Assembly: GCA_949825065.1 (NCBI GenBank)
Contig: OX463862.1
Coordinates: 14,751,592 to 14,815,591 of the forward strand
Length of the DNA: 64,000 bases
Reading direction: 5' to 3'
Source: Odontocerum albicorne
Taxonomy: Eukaryota > Arthropoda > Insecta > Trichoptera > Odontoceridae
The notes under the pieces were generated by a model. That model ran no database searches. It saw nothing but the letters and a program-made list of their open reading frames with translations, and was not told where the DNA came from. Each line of letters begins with the position of its first letter. Position 1 is the stretch's first letter. Both the position numbers and the translations under genes were made by a program. Below are positions 22,191 through 34,300 of this stretch, one piece after another.

Positions 22191-22644
22191 TTGGAATAAA
22201 TTGATATATGGCAGTAAACCCACCAGGTTTTAATGTATCTAACAAAAGTGTAATACAATACAACAAGATTTCTTAGTTTTAACAAGAATAATCTTCAAAA
22301 TATTATAATTTAAAATATTTTATTGAAAAATTAAGAAATACTATAAAATTGATCATCAAAGACTTTTCAAAAATAATTATATACACGTACATTAAAAAAA
22401 AGGGTCAGTTATCAGAAAATTTAATAATATAATTACTATTTCCTGGTAAATATTTTTGCTAAAAATTCAACCTTTAAACTAAAGTCTTCTGTTTCTAACG
22501 TGGATCATACCCTAGATAATGAAAATATGCATGAATGAATTTATAATGGAGATTCTAACGCTGTCATCAATGTGTAGTGACGTCTCATATATTGAAGATT
22601 TTAACATATGAATGTAGAGACCAACTTCAGTCTCTGGGTCCAAA

Positions 22645-23210
22645 TAAAGTGTCTTTCAAATTGAGTGCTTTTTTTAAATCATTTTTTTAAATTCTTGAAT
22701 AAAACACACAATTTGCTTTGATTTCAAAAAACTTTTTATTGGTCTTTGAAGTATAATGTATGACATTTAAACACAAAAAAAAATATCCGCCATATGTCCA
22801 CCTCTTGCACTCTTTTGTCAAAATTTGTCCACTCATTTATGAAAATTTTCGATGCCATTTTGGCATAATTGCAGTTCTATCTCACCAATAACGCGACTAG
22901 TTTCGTCCTTCAGCTCAGGAATTGATTGGGGGTCATTCTTATAGACCTGGCTTTTCACGTAACCCCAGAGAAAATAGTCCAACGGTGTCAGATGACATGA
23001 TCTTGGTGGCCAATTAACATCACCGTTTCCGAAGGTACAATACATAAAATAATTCTCAATTTGAACGGGTTGTTGTATTGTGTACGACTCCATTTTTATA
23101 AGTGTCATGTATTACACTTCTCAAATGTCACAAGACCCATATAAGTTCGCAACGCCATCTGTGTTTTATCCAAGAATTTAAAAAAACCACTCAATCTGAA
23201 AGACCCTTTA
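22645..23210 (-). mobile_element. Short Tc1/mariner-superfamily element with transposase C-terminus
   Basis: Inverted ends tctttcaaattgagtg and cactcaatctgaaaga. The minus frame 22833-23108 reads NGDVNWPPRSCHLTPLDYFLWGYVK, the last catalytic-domain block of a DDE transposase. The N-terminal two thirds are missing. Confidence 0.75.
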
Positions 23211-23574
23211 GAATAAGTAATTTGCTAAATCCTCAAAATAGTTTGTCAAAGAGCGTGTATAACCTAACCTAAACTAACCCCAGAGAAAATAGTCCAACGG
23301 TTTTACATCACATGATCTTGGTGGCCAATTAACATCACCGTTTCCGGAGATTACAATACATAAAATAATTCTCAATTTGAACATGTTGTATTGTACACGA
23401 CTCCAATTTTATAAATATTATACATTACAATTCTCAAATGTCACAAGACCCAGGCAAGTTCGTGACGCCATCTGTGTTTTATCCAAGAATTTTAAAAAAA
23501 ACACTGAATTTGAAAGACCTTTTAGAATAAGGAATTTGCTAAATCCTCCAAATAGTTTGTCAAAGAGCGTGTAT
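22961..23574. repeat. Tandem duplication of about 300 bp
   Basis: 22961-23262 is repeated at 23277-23574. Both run from agagaaaatagtccaacgg through the transposon end to agagcgtgtataa, with a short spacer. Confidence 0.8.
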
Positions 23575-23745
23575 AAACATGTGTTGATATGCATTCCATC
23601 AACTAACAAAAGAAACCTTGCGAAACTTGCAAGGTATGTCCTAAGTACAAAAAAGTGAGACCTGGTACATGTGTAAGGAATGTAATTTAGCTCTCCACAA
23701 AGGAGAATGTTGGCAGAATTAAAGTATTTTAAACTAATATACAAA

Positions 23746-24331
23746 ATCTCTTTACAATATATATAAAAGTTACTTAGATATAGAGATTTTAGTAAGCCTT
23801 TAACTAAAATCAGAATTCCTCAAAAAGAAGCTAGACACTGGGAAAGGTTGTCATTATTTTGATCGGGTTTGAAAGTGTGAACTTGAATTTAAATGGCTAC
23901 TCCATATTAAACCAATAAAGATAAAAATATATGCCCACGGTTTATTTATATTATATGTATTAAAGACTTTGTATTCAAAATTATGTTTGAAGAATATATA
24001 TTTATTTATTTAAGTAAATTGATATATGTTTGAAATGATTACAAATAAATATGCTATATTTCACATTATTGTATTAATTCTTATTGTGTTGAGTCTTCTA
24101 AGTTTATTTATATTTGATAGAGGTTTAACCCAATTACATCAACGCAAAACCATTAGAAGATGTGAATATTATATTTGCAAATGAACAAGTCAGTGATGTG
24201 TAACCTTTTTAGCTCGGCATGTAATATTCTGAAAAAAACCAGCTTGACCCGGGTGCCGTGTCACATCTAGGAATGTTAATAATTTTTGCAGCCTGAGTAA
24301 ATGAAAGAGTTTTGTTTTTGAACTATTTATT
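23746..24331. other. Intergenic DNA, unassigned
   Basis: Very AT-rich; no gene or repeat identified. Confidence 0.35.
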
Positions 24332-25142
24332 TATTGGGTGTCCACATAAGTTGTGTCCGTTTTTTCCAAATTTAAAGATGAGCACCAAAAGTAAAACAAA
24401 ACGTTAAAGATTATACGTCATTGGAAAGAAAATTTTCTGCTCCACTAGATATTGTGTTTGCTTTTACGTTATATATGTTATTTTATTTGATTATAGTTTG
24501 GAAATTCGAGGATGAGTCCTGTGACAGCTCACAAATTTACATCAATACAACCTTGTAACGATGTTCAATAATTTTAATTATTTTATCAACTTTAATATAA
24601 GCCTCAATTCTAATAAATAGCAAGTTATTTAGGTAAATACATTACATAAGGTTGAATTGGGGCAAATTTGTGAGCTGTCATAGGACTCATCCTAGAATTT
24701 CAGAACTATACAAGCCTTCAAAATGGAATGTCAAGTAGACGAAAGTGAGCATTTTCGACACCTCTTTCTGTTCGCGTTCAATCGAGGGAGTAAAGCTGCT
24801 TAAGCCGCTCGCGATATTTGCGAAGATGCTATGAATGAAAGGACAGCTCATTGATGGTTTTTGCATTTCAAAGACGGTAACTTCGACCTGAAAGACATGG
24901 AGCGTTCCGGACGACCATTGGACTTCGATGAGGACCGCTTAAACCATATTATTCATGAAGATCCCCTTGAAGGCTTGTAATCAAATAAAATAACATATTA
25001 TGTAGCTTAAAAGCAAACACAATATCTCGTAGAGCAGAAAATTATCTTTCGAATGACGTATAACCTTTACTATTTTGTTTTACTTTTGGGGCTCATTTTT
25101 AAATTGGAAAAAAACAGACGCAACTTATTTTAACACCTAATA
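24332..25142 (+). mobile_element. Mariner derivative with long inverted repeats
   Basis: Ends tattgggtgtccacataag and its diverged complement, about 170-bp inverted arms. It holds an N-terminal transposase relic (FRHLFLFAFNRG then a stop; DGNFDLKDMERSGRPLDFDED). It is interrupted by the 219-bp MITE at 24492-24710. Close relative of 28114-29234. Confidence 0.8.
24492..24710. mobile_element. 219-bp TA-flanked MITE, copy 2 (nested)
   Basis: Inserted at the TA of gattacaag in the mariner derivative; the empty site is visible at 28271-28280. Ends tatagtttggaaattcgag and gaatttcagaactata. Confidence 0.9.
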
Positions 25143-25551
25143 TTATTATTAAAAAGCAAAAACAAATAATTATTAACATTAGTGACATTTTTGTTGCTGA
25201 ATCGCATTTGCATCTTCAATTGAAGGTTAGTATTTCGTACATTTTAAACACAAGCAAGCGTTACAAACTTCATCAGTCAGTCGGTTTCTTTTATTTGTTT
25301 TAATATTATTCAACGCAACGAGAATAAGGTCTCACAAAAGTACGTTGAGGGAAATATTGTGAGTAAAACCATCGCTAGATTTTTCAGAGTGCCAAAAGTG
25401 TTCAGTAATCGGTTTCAAGCATTCAAAATATATTTCCTTCTAGATTCATGAGTTTGGACCTCGATGGGTGTCACCCAAAATGTCTCGGCGTGTCATAGGT
25501 CACCCTTTACTGATGTAAGTAATCAGTCATATTTCAGTTACGATAGCTTAT

Positions 25552-25708
25552 AGTAAGTAATACACATCGTTTGTAGAGCGTCGTCTCTGTCATTCATATA
25601 CATGTTCCGTCTCGATTTGTCAGTCGTTACCGGGCCGGATTGTTAGCGCATCGTGTGACAGAGACGACGCTTTACAAACTATGTGTATTACTTACTGCCG
25701 GGTACTAT
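25552..25708. mobile_element. MITE family M2, short copy
   Basis: Arms agtaagtaatacacatcg and cgatgtg-like ends plus gtagagcgtcgtctctgtc shared with 42120-42363; right end tactgccgggtact. Confidence 0.7.
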
Positions 25709-25889
25709 ACCTCGGTGTCACGCTAGATCAGTTATTCAAAAAGTGGATGCTATCAAGTGGGTCCTATACGCCTCATGGGGAGCCCTGGAAGGTAAGATGT
25801 TAGGCTGATGAAAATGGGTAAGAATACAAATAGACACTTCCTGCAGATAAAGTCATGTATCAGAAAAAAATAATTTTATAGTAGAGCTT

Positions 25890-26200
25890 CTATAGCGCCA
25901 GTACAAAGACTGTAAAATAGGTGGATTGCTACAGTTCAATCCTTGGATATTCTGGCGTGTTTGAGTGAAGAGATTCCTCTTTGACACGTAGAAGTTTGTC
26001 GAAATAAAAACACAGTAGACGTTCCAGCAAATGAGAATATCTTTTTCCGTTTATCGTTTGTTCCTTATATTCAGCCCATCGCTTATCGTAAGTCCCTTGA
26101 TTCGACTGTGTATGCTGTCATGGCTTGCAAGCCCTACGTATACCATGCGCTTTCCATGCATATGAGGCATCCGATCATTGTTAGTGATTATTTGCGAAGG
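25890..26200. repeat. Dispersed repeat R3, copy 1
   Basis: Matches 34640-34935, sharing gtacaaagactgtaaaa/gaa, agagattcctcttt and gtatgctgtcatggcttgc. Function unknown. Confidence 0.65.
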
Positions 26201-26669
26201 CCTTGCATAAAGAACGTTTGATTACAATAAGTACAGGTATATAGTCACAAGCAATGGTAAAACACAGATGGTACATTACAATACAACAATATACAATAAT
26301 AATTTCACAAACAATTTTACAAAATTAGTTTCATTTCTATGACACATTCGTCCGATACAAAGCTAATTGAAGTCAAAATATTTAACATTTTCGGATTTAA
26401 AGAATTCTAATAATTTACATAAATAGATTATCAACTAAAGCAATATAAATGTATCATTATTTTGACTGGCTTTGATAGAGGGGCGCTGATAAAATATATG
26501 CTCTGAAAAGGGGCGGTATTTTGAAAAAGTTTAGGATACTCTGCGCTAAATCGTACGCTACTATTTAGATCCCATCTATAATCCCTAAAAGGGAAGCCAA
26601 AGAGCAGACTCAACATCATACGAGTACGTAACTTCCATGGAATAACTTGGAGATGCGATACATTGATGA

Positions 26670-26880
26670 TAATGTGCAACGGGGTTTTATATAATCAAAA
26701 ATCGGAAAGAAGTATTGATTTATTTTTTCATGCTATATGTCCTCAGTGAGATACAGGCAAAATCCTAGTTTACTGGGGACACGACAAATGAAAGGCAACA
26801 AACCCAGATCCATTAAAATTGTGTGTCCAAATTAAATTACCTGTTGCTTTTTAAATTACGAGTATATTTTTGTCATGTGT
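26670..26880 (+). mobile_element. LINE 3' end
   Basis: Matches the tails at 29880-30080 and 49900-50110, including atcggaaagaagtattgatt and caacaaacccagatccatta. Confidence 0.75.
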
Positions 26881-27059
26881 AATGTACGTAACGGTTATTT
26901 ACGCCATCGTGAATTAAAATTGTTTTCGGTGCCGTATTCATGAACTGAGCTCTTAAGAGAATCATCACTTGCATATGGAATGACTTTGTTGAATGAATTA
27001 TCTGATATCGACATCTTCCATATCTCTCTGAGGATTGAACTCCTTAATAAGCTTTATTT

Positions 27060-27540
27060 TTATTTATTTAACACTTTTATTGCAAATACAATCTAGCGGG
27101 TTTATTGCCCAACCAGACAAAATTAAAAGAAGCAAGTTACATGGTCGCATAAATCATTCAAATGACTATCCATCCCGACGAAATCCATAAACACATACGT
27201 GAGCATATACCCACAAAGACGGACAATCACCCGAACATTATTTGGAAAGGAAGGGATGGTGGAGAGGAAAGGAAAAGAAAAATCAGGAATGAAACACGTT
27301 ATTTTACTGACTAGAAATTTAGAGTTTTTTCAGTCGCTTCTTAAAGCAAGCCAAGGACGAGCGAGTCTTATATTGGTTTGTAACTGATTCCAGAGTCTCA
27401 CTGTCTCATTGTTTGTTCTCCCCTGATGATGAGAGGAAAGCCTTGAAAATCAGTAGGGTTATACTGTTACAAAAAGTGGAATAAACAGTGTTTGATAAAA
27501 ACAAATTACAATGTCTTTAAACCTCCACAATGCATTAACT
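27060..27540. repeat. Dispersed repeats R2 copy 2 and F1 copy 2
   Basis: 27060-27400 matches 21840-22190. 27405-27540 is half of foldback family F1, with gccttgaaaatcagtagggt and ttaaacctccacaatgca. Confidence 0.55.
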
Positions 27541-27783
27541 ATACATAATAAAGAAGTAAGTATGCATTTTAAACCAACTATTATAAAATATTATATGAAG
27601 TAGATTTCATGTAGTCATAAAAGTTCAAATAAATATAAATCGTTGTTAACTCGTGAAAAATTCAAATGATGTCATTAATTTCAAATACCTATAATAATCG
27701 AAAAATCATGAACAATTTCATTATTTAGTATTACCAATTATAATAAAACAGTGGCTTATCTATTTGAATCTGGTGTTATATTA

Positions 27784-27982
27784 CTGAATCTAAAAATGCA
27801 ATTAAAAATATGTCTCACTTGGGTGTCCTTACTGAATCTAAAAATGGAATTATTAAAAATATGTCTCACTTGGGTGTCCTTTCTGAATCTAAAAATGGAA
27901 TTATTAAAAATATGTCTCACTTGGGTGTCCTTACTGAATCTAAAAATACAATTATAAAAAATATGTCTCACTTGGGTGTCCG
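27784..27982. repeat. 51-bp minisatellite, 4 copies
   Basis: Unit ctgaatctaaaaatggaatt then ttaaaaatatgtctcacttg. Its length is a multiple of three, so it opens overlapping frames on both strands; these are not evidence of a gene. Confidence 0.9.
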
Positions 27983-28113
27983 CAATCTTTGCGCATTGGT
28001 ATTAAAAACAACTGCTTTTAACAGGGAGAGAATTAGAAGTAAATCAATATATGTTATGTGTATGTATTACATATTTGTTAATTTGTGTAACTTTTCAAAA
28101 TAAATTTTACATC

Positions 28114-29234
28114 TATTGGGTGTTAACATAAGTTGTGTCCGTTTTTTTTCAATTTAAAAATGAGCATCAAAAGTAAAACAAAATGGTAAAGGTTATACGT
28201 TATTAGAAAGAAAATTTTCTACTCTACAAGATATTGTGTTTGCTTTTACGTTACATATATTATTTTATTTGATTACAAGCCTTCAAGATGGGTCAAGTAA
28301 ACGAAAGTGAGGATTTTCGATACCTCCTTCTGTTCGCGTTTAATCGAGGTAATAAAGCTGCCAAAGCTGCTCGCGATATTTGCAAAGTGTACGGTGAAGA
28401 TGTTATGAATGAAAGGACAGCTTGTCGATGGTTTTTGCGTTTCAAAAACGGTGATTTCGACCTGAAACACGGAGCGTTCCGGACAATCAGTGGACTTCGA
28501 TGAAGACAGCTTAAACCATATTATTCATGAAGATCCCCTTTAAACATTTTTCATCACCATTTTCAAACCATTCATCATCACCAGTAATGATGCGGTAAAG
28601 GAATCTTTGCTTGAGGCCATGCGTAGCTCGATGACGCGCGAGAAAACCAGCAGAAATTGTCGAACGTTGATTTTTGTTGTTTTCACTCAAAACATGTGGA
28701 ACCCAAGCGCCGAACTTCTGGACTTTTCCCATTGATTTAAGATGGCGGTATACAGTCATGCGACTACAATTCATATGCTCAGCCAATTCTACGGGGGTTT
28801 GAAGGGGATCTTCATGAATAATATAGTTTAAGCGGTCGTCATCGAAGTCCACTGGTCGTCCGGAACGCTCCATGTCTTTCAGGTCGAAATTACCGTCTTT
28901 GAAACGAAAAAACCATCAACGAGCTGTCTTTGAATTCATAGCATGTTCACAGTTTACTTCGCAAATATCGCGAGCAGCTTTGGCAGCTTTATTCCCTCGA
29001 TTGAATGCGAACAGAAGGAAGTGTCGAAAATGCTCACTTTCGTCTACTTGACATTCCATTTTGAAGGCTTGTAATCAAATAAAATAATAGATGTAACGTA
29101 AAAGCAAACACAATATCTTGTAGAGCAGAAAATTTTCTTTCGAATGACGTATAACCTTTACCATTTTGTTTTCTTTTTGGTGCTCATTTTTAAATTGCAA
29201 AAAAAACGGACACAACTTATGTTAACACCCGATA
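28114..29234. mobile_element. Palindromic mariner derivative (two head halves facing each other)
   Basis: Starts tattgggtgttaacataag and ends with its complement. The left arm encodes a mariner N-terminus on plus (28288-28503, YLLLFAFNRGNKAAKAARDI). The right arm encodes the same region plus RSGRPVDFDDDRLNYIIHED and IITGDDEW on minus (28511-29055). The last third of the transposase is missing, so it is non-autonomous. Confidence 0.85.
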
Positions 29235-29235
29235 T

Positions 29236-30080
29236 TATTATGATCCACTTATGTCAGTCAGCACTTTCTTATGGTATATCAGTTTGGGGGGAATGCACCT
29301 TAACACAAAAACACATATTGCTTTCCCAAAAATTGATTTTAAAAATAATTAATAAGTTTTCTGCCCGGTATCCCACAGGGAAACTTTTCAGGGAGTATCA
29401 GATCCTGAAGGTCCAATTTACATCTCAAATCCATTCTCTGGCACTATCATCGAGAGGAAGGGAAGATGCAAACTCAGCAGAGACACATGACACGCATGGC
29501 AACTGATCAAATGTTCACCATCCCTAGAGTTAAAATATCTTTTGCCCAAAGGCAATATGCCTATTTAGCATGACATACAACCTCCCATGACATACAATGG
29601 GGTCCCGAATTCAATAAAGGCAAAGGGAGGAAAACAATTTAGGCAGTCGATCGGAGCGTGGTTGTTATTGCGACTTGTGGAAAAGGTTTGTGTGAACTCT
29701 TGAGTGCGGTGTTTTTTATTGTTTTATATTTGTATTTTTATGATTGTGTGCGGTACATTGTGGGGTGAATATTTTTGGTCTGTCTGGAGTGATGAAGTGT
29801 AAGGAGTTTAATTTCATGTGATGTATACATATGTAATTGAGTGTCACTGTTTGCCAGGTTGATGGGAATATGCAATGGGGCTTTATATAATGCAAAGTCG
29901 GAAAGAAGTATCCATTTATTTTTTCATGCTATATGTCCTCAGTGTGATACAGGCAAAAGCCTAGTTTACTGGGGACACGACAAATGAAAAGCAACAAACC
30001 CAGATCCATTTGTGTATCCAAATAAATGTACCTGTTGTTTTTTCACAAATGATGTATATTTCTTGTCATGTGTAAAATAA
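29236..30080 (+). mobile_element. LINE 3' fragment
   Basis: Matches 49150-50110. It contains LCQSALSYGISVWGECTLTQ, broken further on, and the tail with aatcggaaagaagtatcca-like and gatccatttgtgt blocks. Confidence 0.75.
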
Positions 30081-30807
30081 ATAAAAATAAAATATTGTTT
30101 TTCAGGTATTGTATTCCGTATGTTCTATATTTTGTAAAAGTCATGGGGATTTAAAAATGTGTTAGGAAAAGTAAAATTTCTACTCCTCTCCAAAGGAACA
30201 TCTCTTAGACATAGATTCGAAAGATACATTGGAGACATCTCATTAAGGGATTAGATTGTAAAGAAATAAAATTTGAAGTCAATCCATTCACAACAATTGA
30301 GCCAATATAGACTTAACACGAGGTAAGGGTAATGACGATGAATTATACTTGTATCAGCTCTCAACTTTGAACTATTTTTTTAAGAATTTTAACACCGGTA
30401 TGATTTTAAAAGAAATTATTCTGCAATAATTTTTTTTAATTGGACATGTCATGTAAAAAAATTCTTCCTAAGCTATATATGTATTTTTTACTGCTCAAGT
30501 AAAGCTAAATACGAGTATGTATTTTTCTCAAGTAAAGCTATATATGTACTGTTCAAGTAAAGCTAAAGTAAAGCTAAGTAAAGCTATAGGTCAAGTAAAG
30601 CTATATATGTACTGCTCAAGTAAGATATATATGTATTTTTTAAAGCTCAAGTATAAAAACCTTAAATGAAAACTGATCTTATCAACCAAAATATTATACC
30701 ATTTACACTTTGAAACCACTTTGAAAATATAGCATAACTAAATATACTTTACAATATAATGTAGCATGCTATTTAATTGCTATTCTCAATACAAAGTGCG
30801 CTTATTG
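30081..30807. other. Intergenic DNA upstream of protease B
   Basis: 30480-30640 holds short irregular repeats of caagtaaagctatatatgta. No promoter could be assigned. Confidence 0.4.
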
Positions 30808-31026
30808 TATAGTTCGGAAATTCTAGGATGAGTCCTGTGAAAGCTCACAAATTTGCCCCAATACAACCTAATGTAATGTATTTACCTAAATAACTTGCTG
30901 TTTATTAGAATTGAGGCTTATATTAAAGTTGATAAAATAATTAAAATTACTGAACATCGTTACAAGGTTGTATTGTGGCAAATTTGTGAGCTGTCACAGG
31001 ACTCATCCTAGAATTTCCGAATTATA
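30808..31026. mobile_element. 219-bp TA-flanked MITE, copy 3
   Basis: Same length as the other two copies but in opposite internal orientation. It ends 194 bp before the tentative start codon of protease B. Confidence 0.88.
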
Positions 31027-31220
31027 GTGTGTTATTTAACAACTCTAATTATTTACAAGAAATAAAACTAATGTACCCTCTCGACTTTTCAAGTTTTACT
31101 AAGCCACTGTATTTTATCAATATAACATTTGTATTCATCTATATTAAATTTAAAAAAACAATTTGTTATTCAGTGTTCAAGATTTATTTTATTTATTTAA
31201 ATTATCTTTATTGCCTAAAA

Positions 31221-31328
31221 ATGGTGGTAAATAGGTTTGACTATGTGAAAGGATTAAAACATTTTTACTGGTTATTTGTCATACAAGGTGTAAATACTCA
31301 AAACCCTAATTGTGATTTCTTCATTAAA
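31221..31328 (+). CDS. Protease B exon 1 (tentative start)
   Basis: ATG at 31221 opens 36 codons ending NPNCDFFIK before gtatgt. The ending aligns with NCDYNQN of protease A exon 1 and ends in the same phase 0. The hydrophobic core is short. Transcription may start upstream, or a different 5' exon may be used. Confidence 0.6.
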
Positions 31329-34300
31329 GTATGTGCTATAAATGTATTAAATTTTATGAGATAAGGATAAATGACTTTTGCTAACTGAAGTTTCATTACA
31401 ATCTGTATAATTTTTGTAATGTGCAATATTATACCATATCAACCGGTTTTTCTTTCATTGATCACGAAAAAGCCTATTTTTTCATTAATCATGAATAAGC
31501 CAAATTTTTTCGTTGATCATGAATAACCCAATTTTTTCGTTGATCATGAATTAGTAAATTTTTTTCTTGATCATGATTTGTCAAAACTGTGAAGTTGGTG
31601 AAGTGCTTACATACATACATACCATCACGCCATCTTCCTATCGGATATGCAGAGAATACATAATGCCAGGCTTTCATATATCGACACAAATCCTTCGTAT
31701 CTCCCACATCCATACCCTTTCTCATAATTTTTCTTCTACGATTTCTCTGACTTTCTACATTTCCTTCATTCAGAATATCACTTATTTGATCCAACAATAC
31801 TTTCCTTGGTCTTCCTCTAGCACACCTTCGACGTACTGTATTTGTTTTGTTATTATTTCTTTATTCATTTGTTCGACATATCCAAACCATCTCAACGTTC
31901 TCTTCTCAATCTTATCACATTCATCCCTTATCCCTTCGTTCCGTATAGTCATACATTATCAATCTGTGTATTCTTCGCAATGCACGCATTTCTAAGTCCA
32001 CATTTCACTCCCATGCATTAAAGTTGGCACCAAAATATTATTGCAGATGATCATTTTAACAGATTTTGATACTGTCCGATTCAAGTACATATGTTTTAAT
32101 GCCCCATTGACTTTGTTTCATATTGTTACACGCCGCTTGATATCCCTCTTAACTCTTTAATCATCTGAGAACATACTAACCCAAGTAGCAGAATTCCTCA
32201 GCTTGCTCCAATATTTCATTATTCCCCCATATATCGCATTTACTTTTCCTTTCACACTTTTCTATCACCATTACTTCAGATTTTGCAACATTCATTCTAA
32301 GATCTTTGTCTTCGCATCTCTCATAGAATTTCATCACCATAACTTTGGATTTTACATGCAATATATAAATACAAATATAAAAACACAAGATTCGTGCAGA
32401 ACATTGCATGTCAGGAAGGCTACCTAAAAAGTGAATAGACAGCTGGTACTCCATCTCCCAGGAAGGATTTTCAAAAAAAAACATCAAGAGAGAAAAATAT
32501 AAGTATTGATTATTTTTTTTATTATAAGAGTGTATAACTATCAAAAACAAATCAAATTTATTACAAGGGCCTATAACTATCAAAAACAAATCAAATTTAT
32601 TACAAGGGCCTATAACTATTGAAAACATATCAAATTTATTACAAGAGCTTATAACTAGCAAAAACAAATCAAATTTATTACAAGGGCCTATAACTATTAA
32701 AAACATATCAAATTTATTACAAGAGCTTATAACTAGCAAAAACAAATCAAATTTATTACAAAGGCCTATAACTATCAAAAACAAATTAAATTTATAAAAT
32801 TACAATTTTTCAGCTGGATACAGGACAAAGGCAAGAAATTATTTCTCCAAACTATCCAAATAATTATCGCCCACTGCAAATATGTCGATGGCAAATATCT
32901 GGACCTTCTGATTCGCAATTCCATCTTGACTGCAATATCCATATACCAACTGTAAGTTTTTTTTTCATAAATTAATTAGTTTTACAACTTCAAACAAAGT
33001 TGTACATATTCTAGAAAAACTGCATGTCACTGTTAGAGTTGCTATAGCACAGTGGTTGTTATTATTTATTTAATAACAATTTATGATATGGACATATAAT
33101 CTTTATTACCAGATTCATAAATTTATCTTATTACGAAGAGTTTATTTCTTTCTGTCGAATGGCGGTGAGCCCTGTCAGCGAGAAAAACAACCTCTCCATG
33201 ACAACTTAAAAAGTCCTTGCTGTTGTTGATCACACCTGATAAAATATGGGAAAAGAAACCTACAGTTATCCTTTGTACCCGTTTATTTAAAATACAGCAA
33301 GGAAGTTTGTTTTATACCTCTGTTAGGTTTTAAGCAAATAGTGCTAAGCAAAATTTGCAATATTTACTTGGATGGGATATGTGAAATTACACCACGACTC
33401 CAAAACTCACCAAAGAATATAATCTTTTGTTGCCTTGTTAGTCTTGTTTGTGCTCCCCCGATGATGAGGGGAAAACCTTAAAACCGGTAGGGTTGTACCC
33501 TTATATTTAGTGGAATAAACAGCATTTTATTTAATAAATTACAATCACCAAAGAATATTAAAACGTCAAGAAAAAATACACACATAACTAAAGCTCATGC
33601 TTTGTGACACAAATACTTGTGCACACTATGCGTGATGACTTGCGTGAGTGTTGTTGCCTCTTCACTTGTAGTAGTATTTCCAGTACATGCGAATGAATGA
33701 CTAATGCCACTTAGTCTCAAACTCGTGTCATGTAATACCACTAGGGTAATACCACTTGTAGTAGTATTTTCAATACATGCGAATGAATGACTTATGCCAC
33801 TTAGTCTCAAACTCGTGTCATGTAATACCACTAGGGTAATACCACTTGTAGTAGTATTTCTAGTACATGCGAATGAATGACTAATACCACTTAGTCTCAA
33901 ACTTGTGTCATGCAATACCACTTTTACTAGTATTTCCAGTATATGCGAATGAATGACTAATACCACTTAGTCTCAAACTCGTGTCATGTAATACCACTAG
34001 GGTAATACCACTTGTAGTAGTATTTCTAGTACATGCGAATGAATGACTAATACCACTTAGTCTCAAACTTGTGTCATGTAATACCACTTTTACTAGTATT
34101 TCCAGTATATGCAAATGAATGACTAATACCACTTAGTCTCAAACTCGTGTCATGTAATATCACTAGGGTGATCAGATTTCCTAGGAAGTCTCAGGGTTTC
34201 AGCACTGCCTATCCGGGCTCCGGGTTTTATTATAATTTATCCGGGTTACTTTAATTTTGTAATAATGTCTAAAATTCCCTTAACTGTAAGTCGGTTATAT

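Larger units (their letters stand above)
22440..23745 (+). pseudogene. piggyBac-like transposase relic, interrupted
   Basis: The 3' part (23500-23745) reads KSVYKHVLICIPSTNKRNLAKLARYVLSTKK, then the remains of the Cys-rich tail typical of piggyBac transposases. 22440-22625 matches the antisense relic at 36380-36810, which is uninterrupted at the point where another element (22645-23210) sits here. Confidence 0.6.

Noticed and set aside
27751..28103. Overlapping open frames on both strands
   Set aside because: They arise from a 51-bp tandem repeat whose length is a multiple of three; no start context, homology or splice support.
32176..32784. 202-codon minus-strand frame
   Set aside because: The first half is the 39-bp minisatellite (repeated FLIVIGPCNKFD) and the second half is a decayed LINE fragment joined by chance.
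33595..34132. Minus-strand frames with repeated LHDTSLRLSGISHSF
   Set aside because: Translation of the 75/90-bp minisatellite; frame breaks at unit changes.
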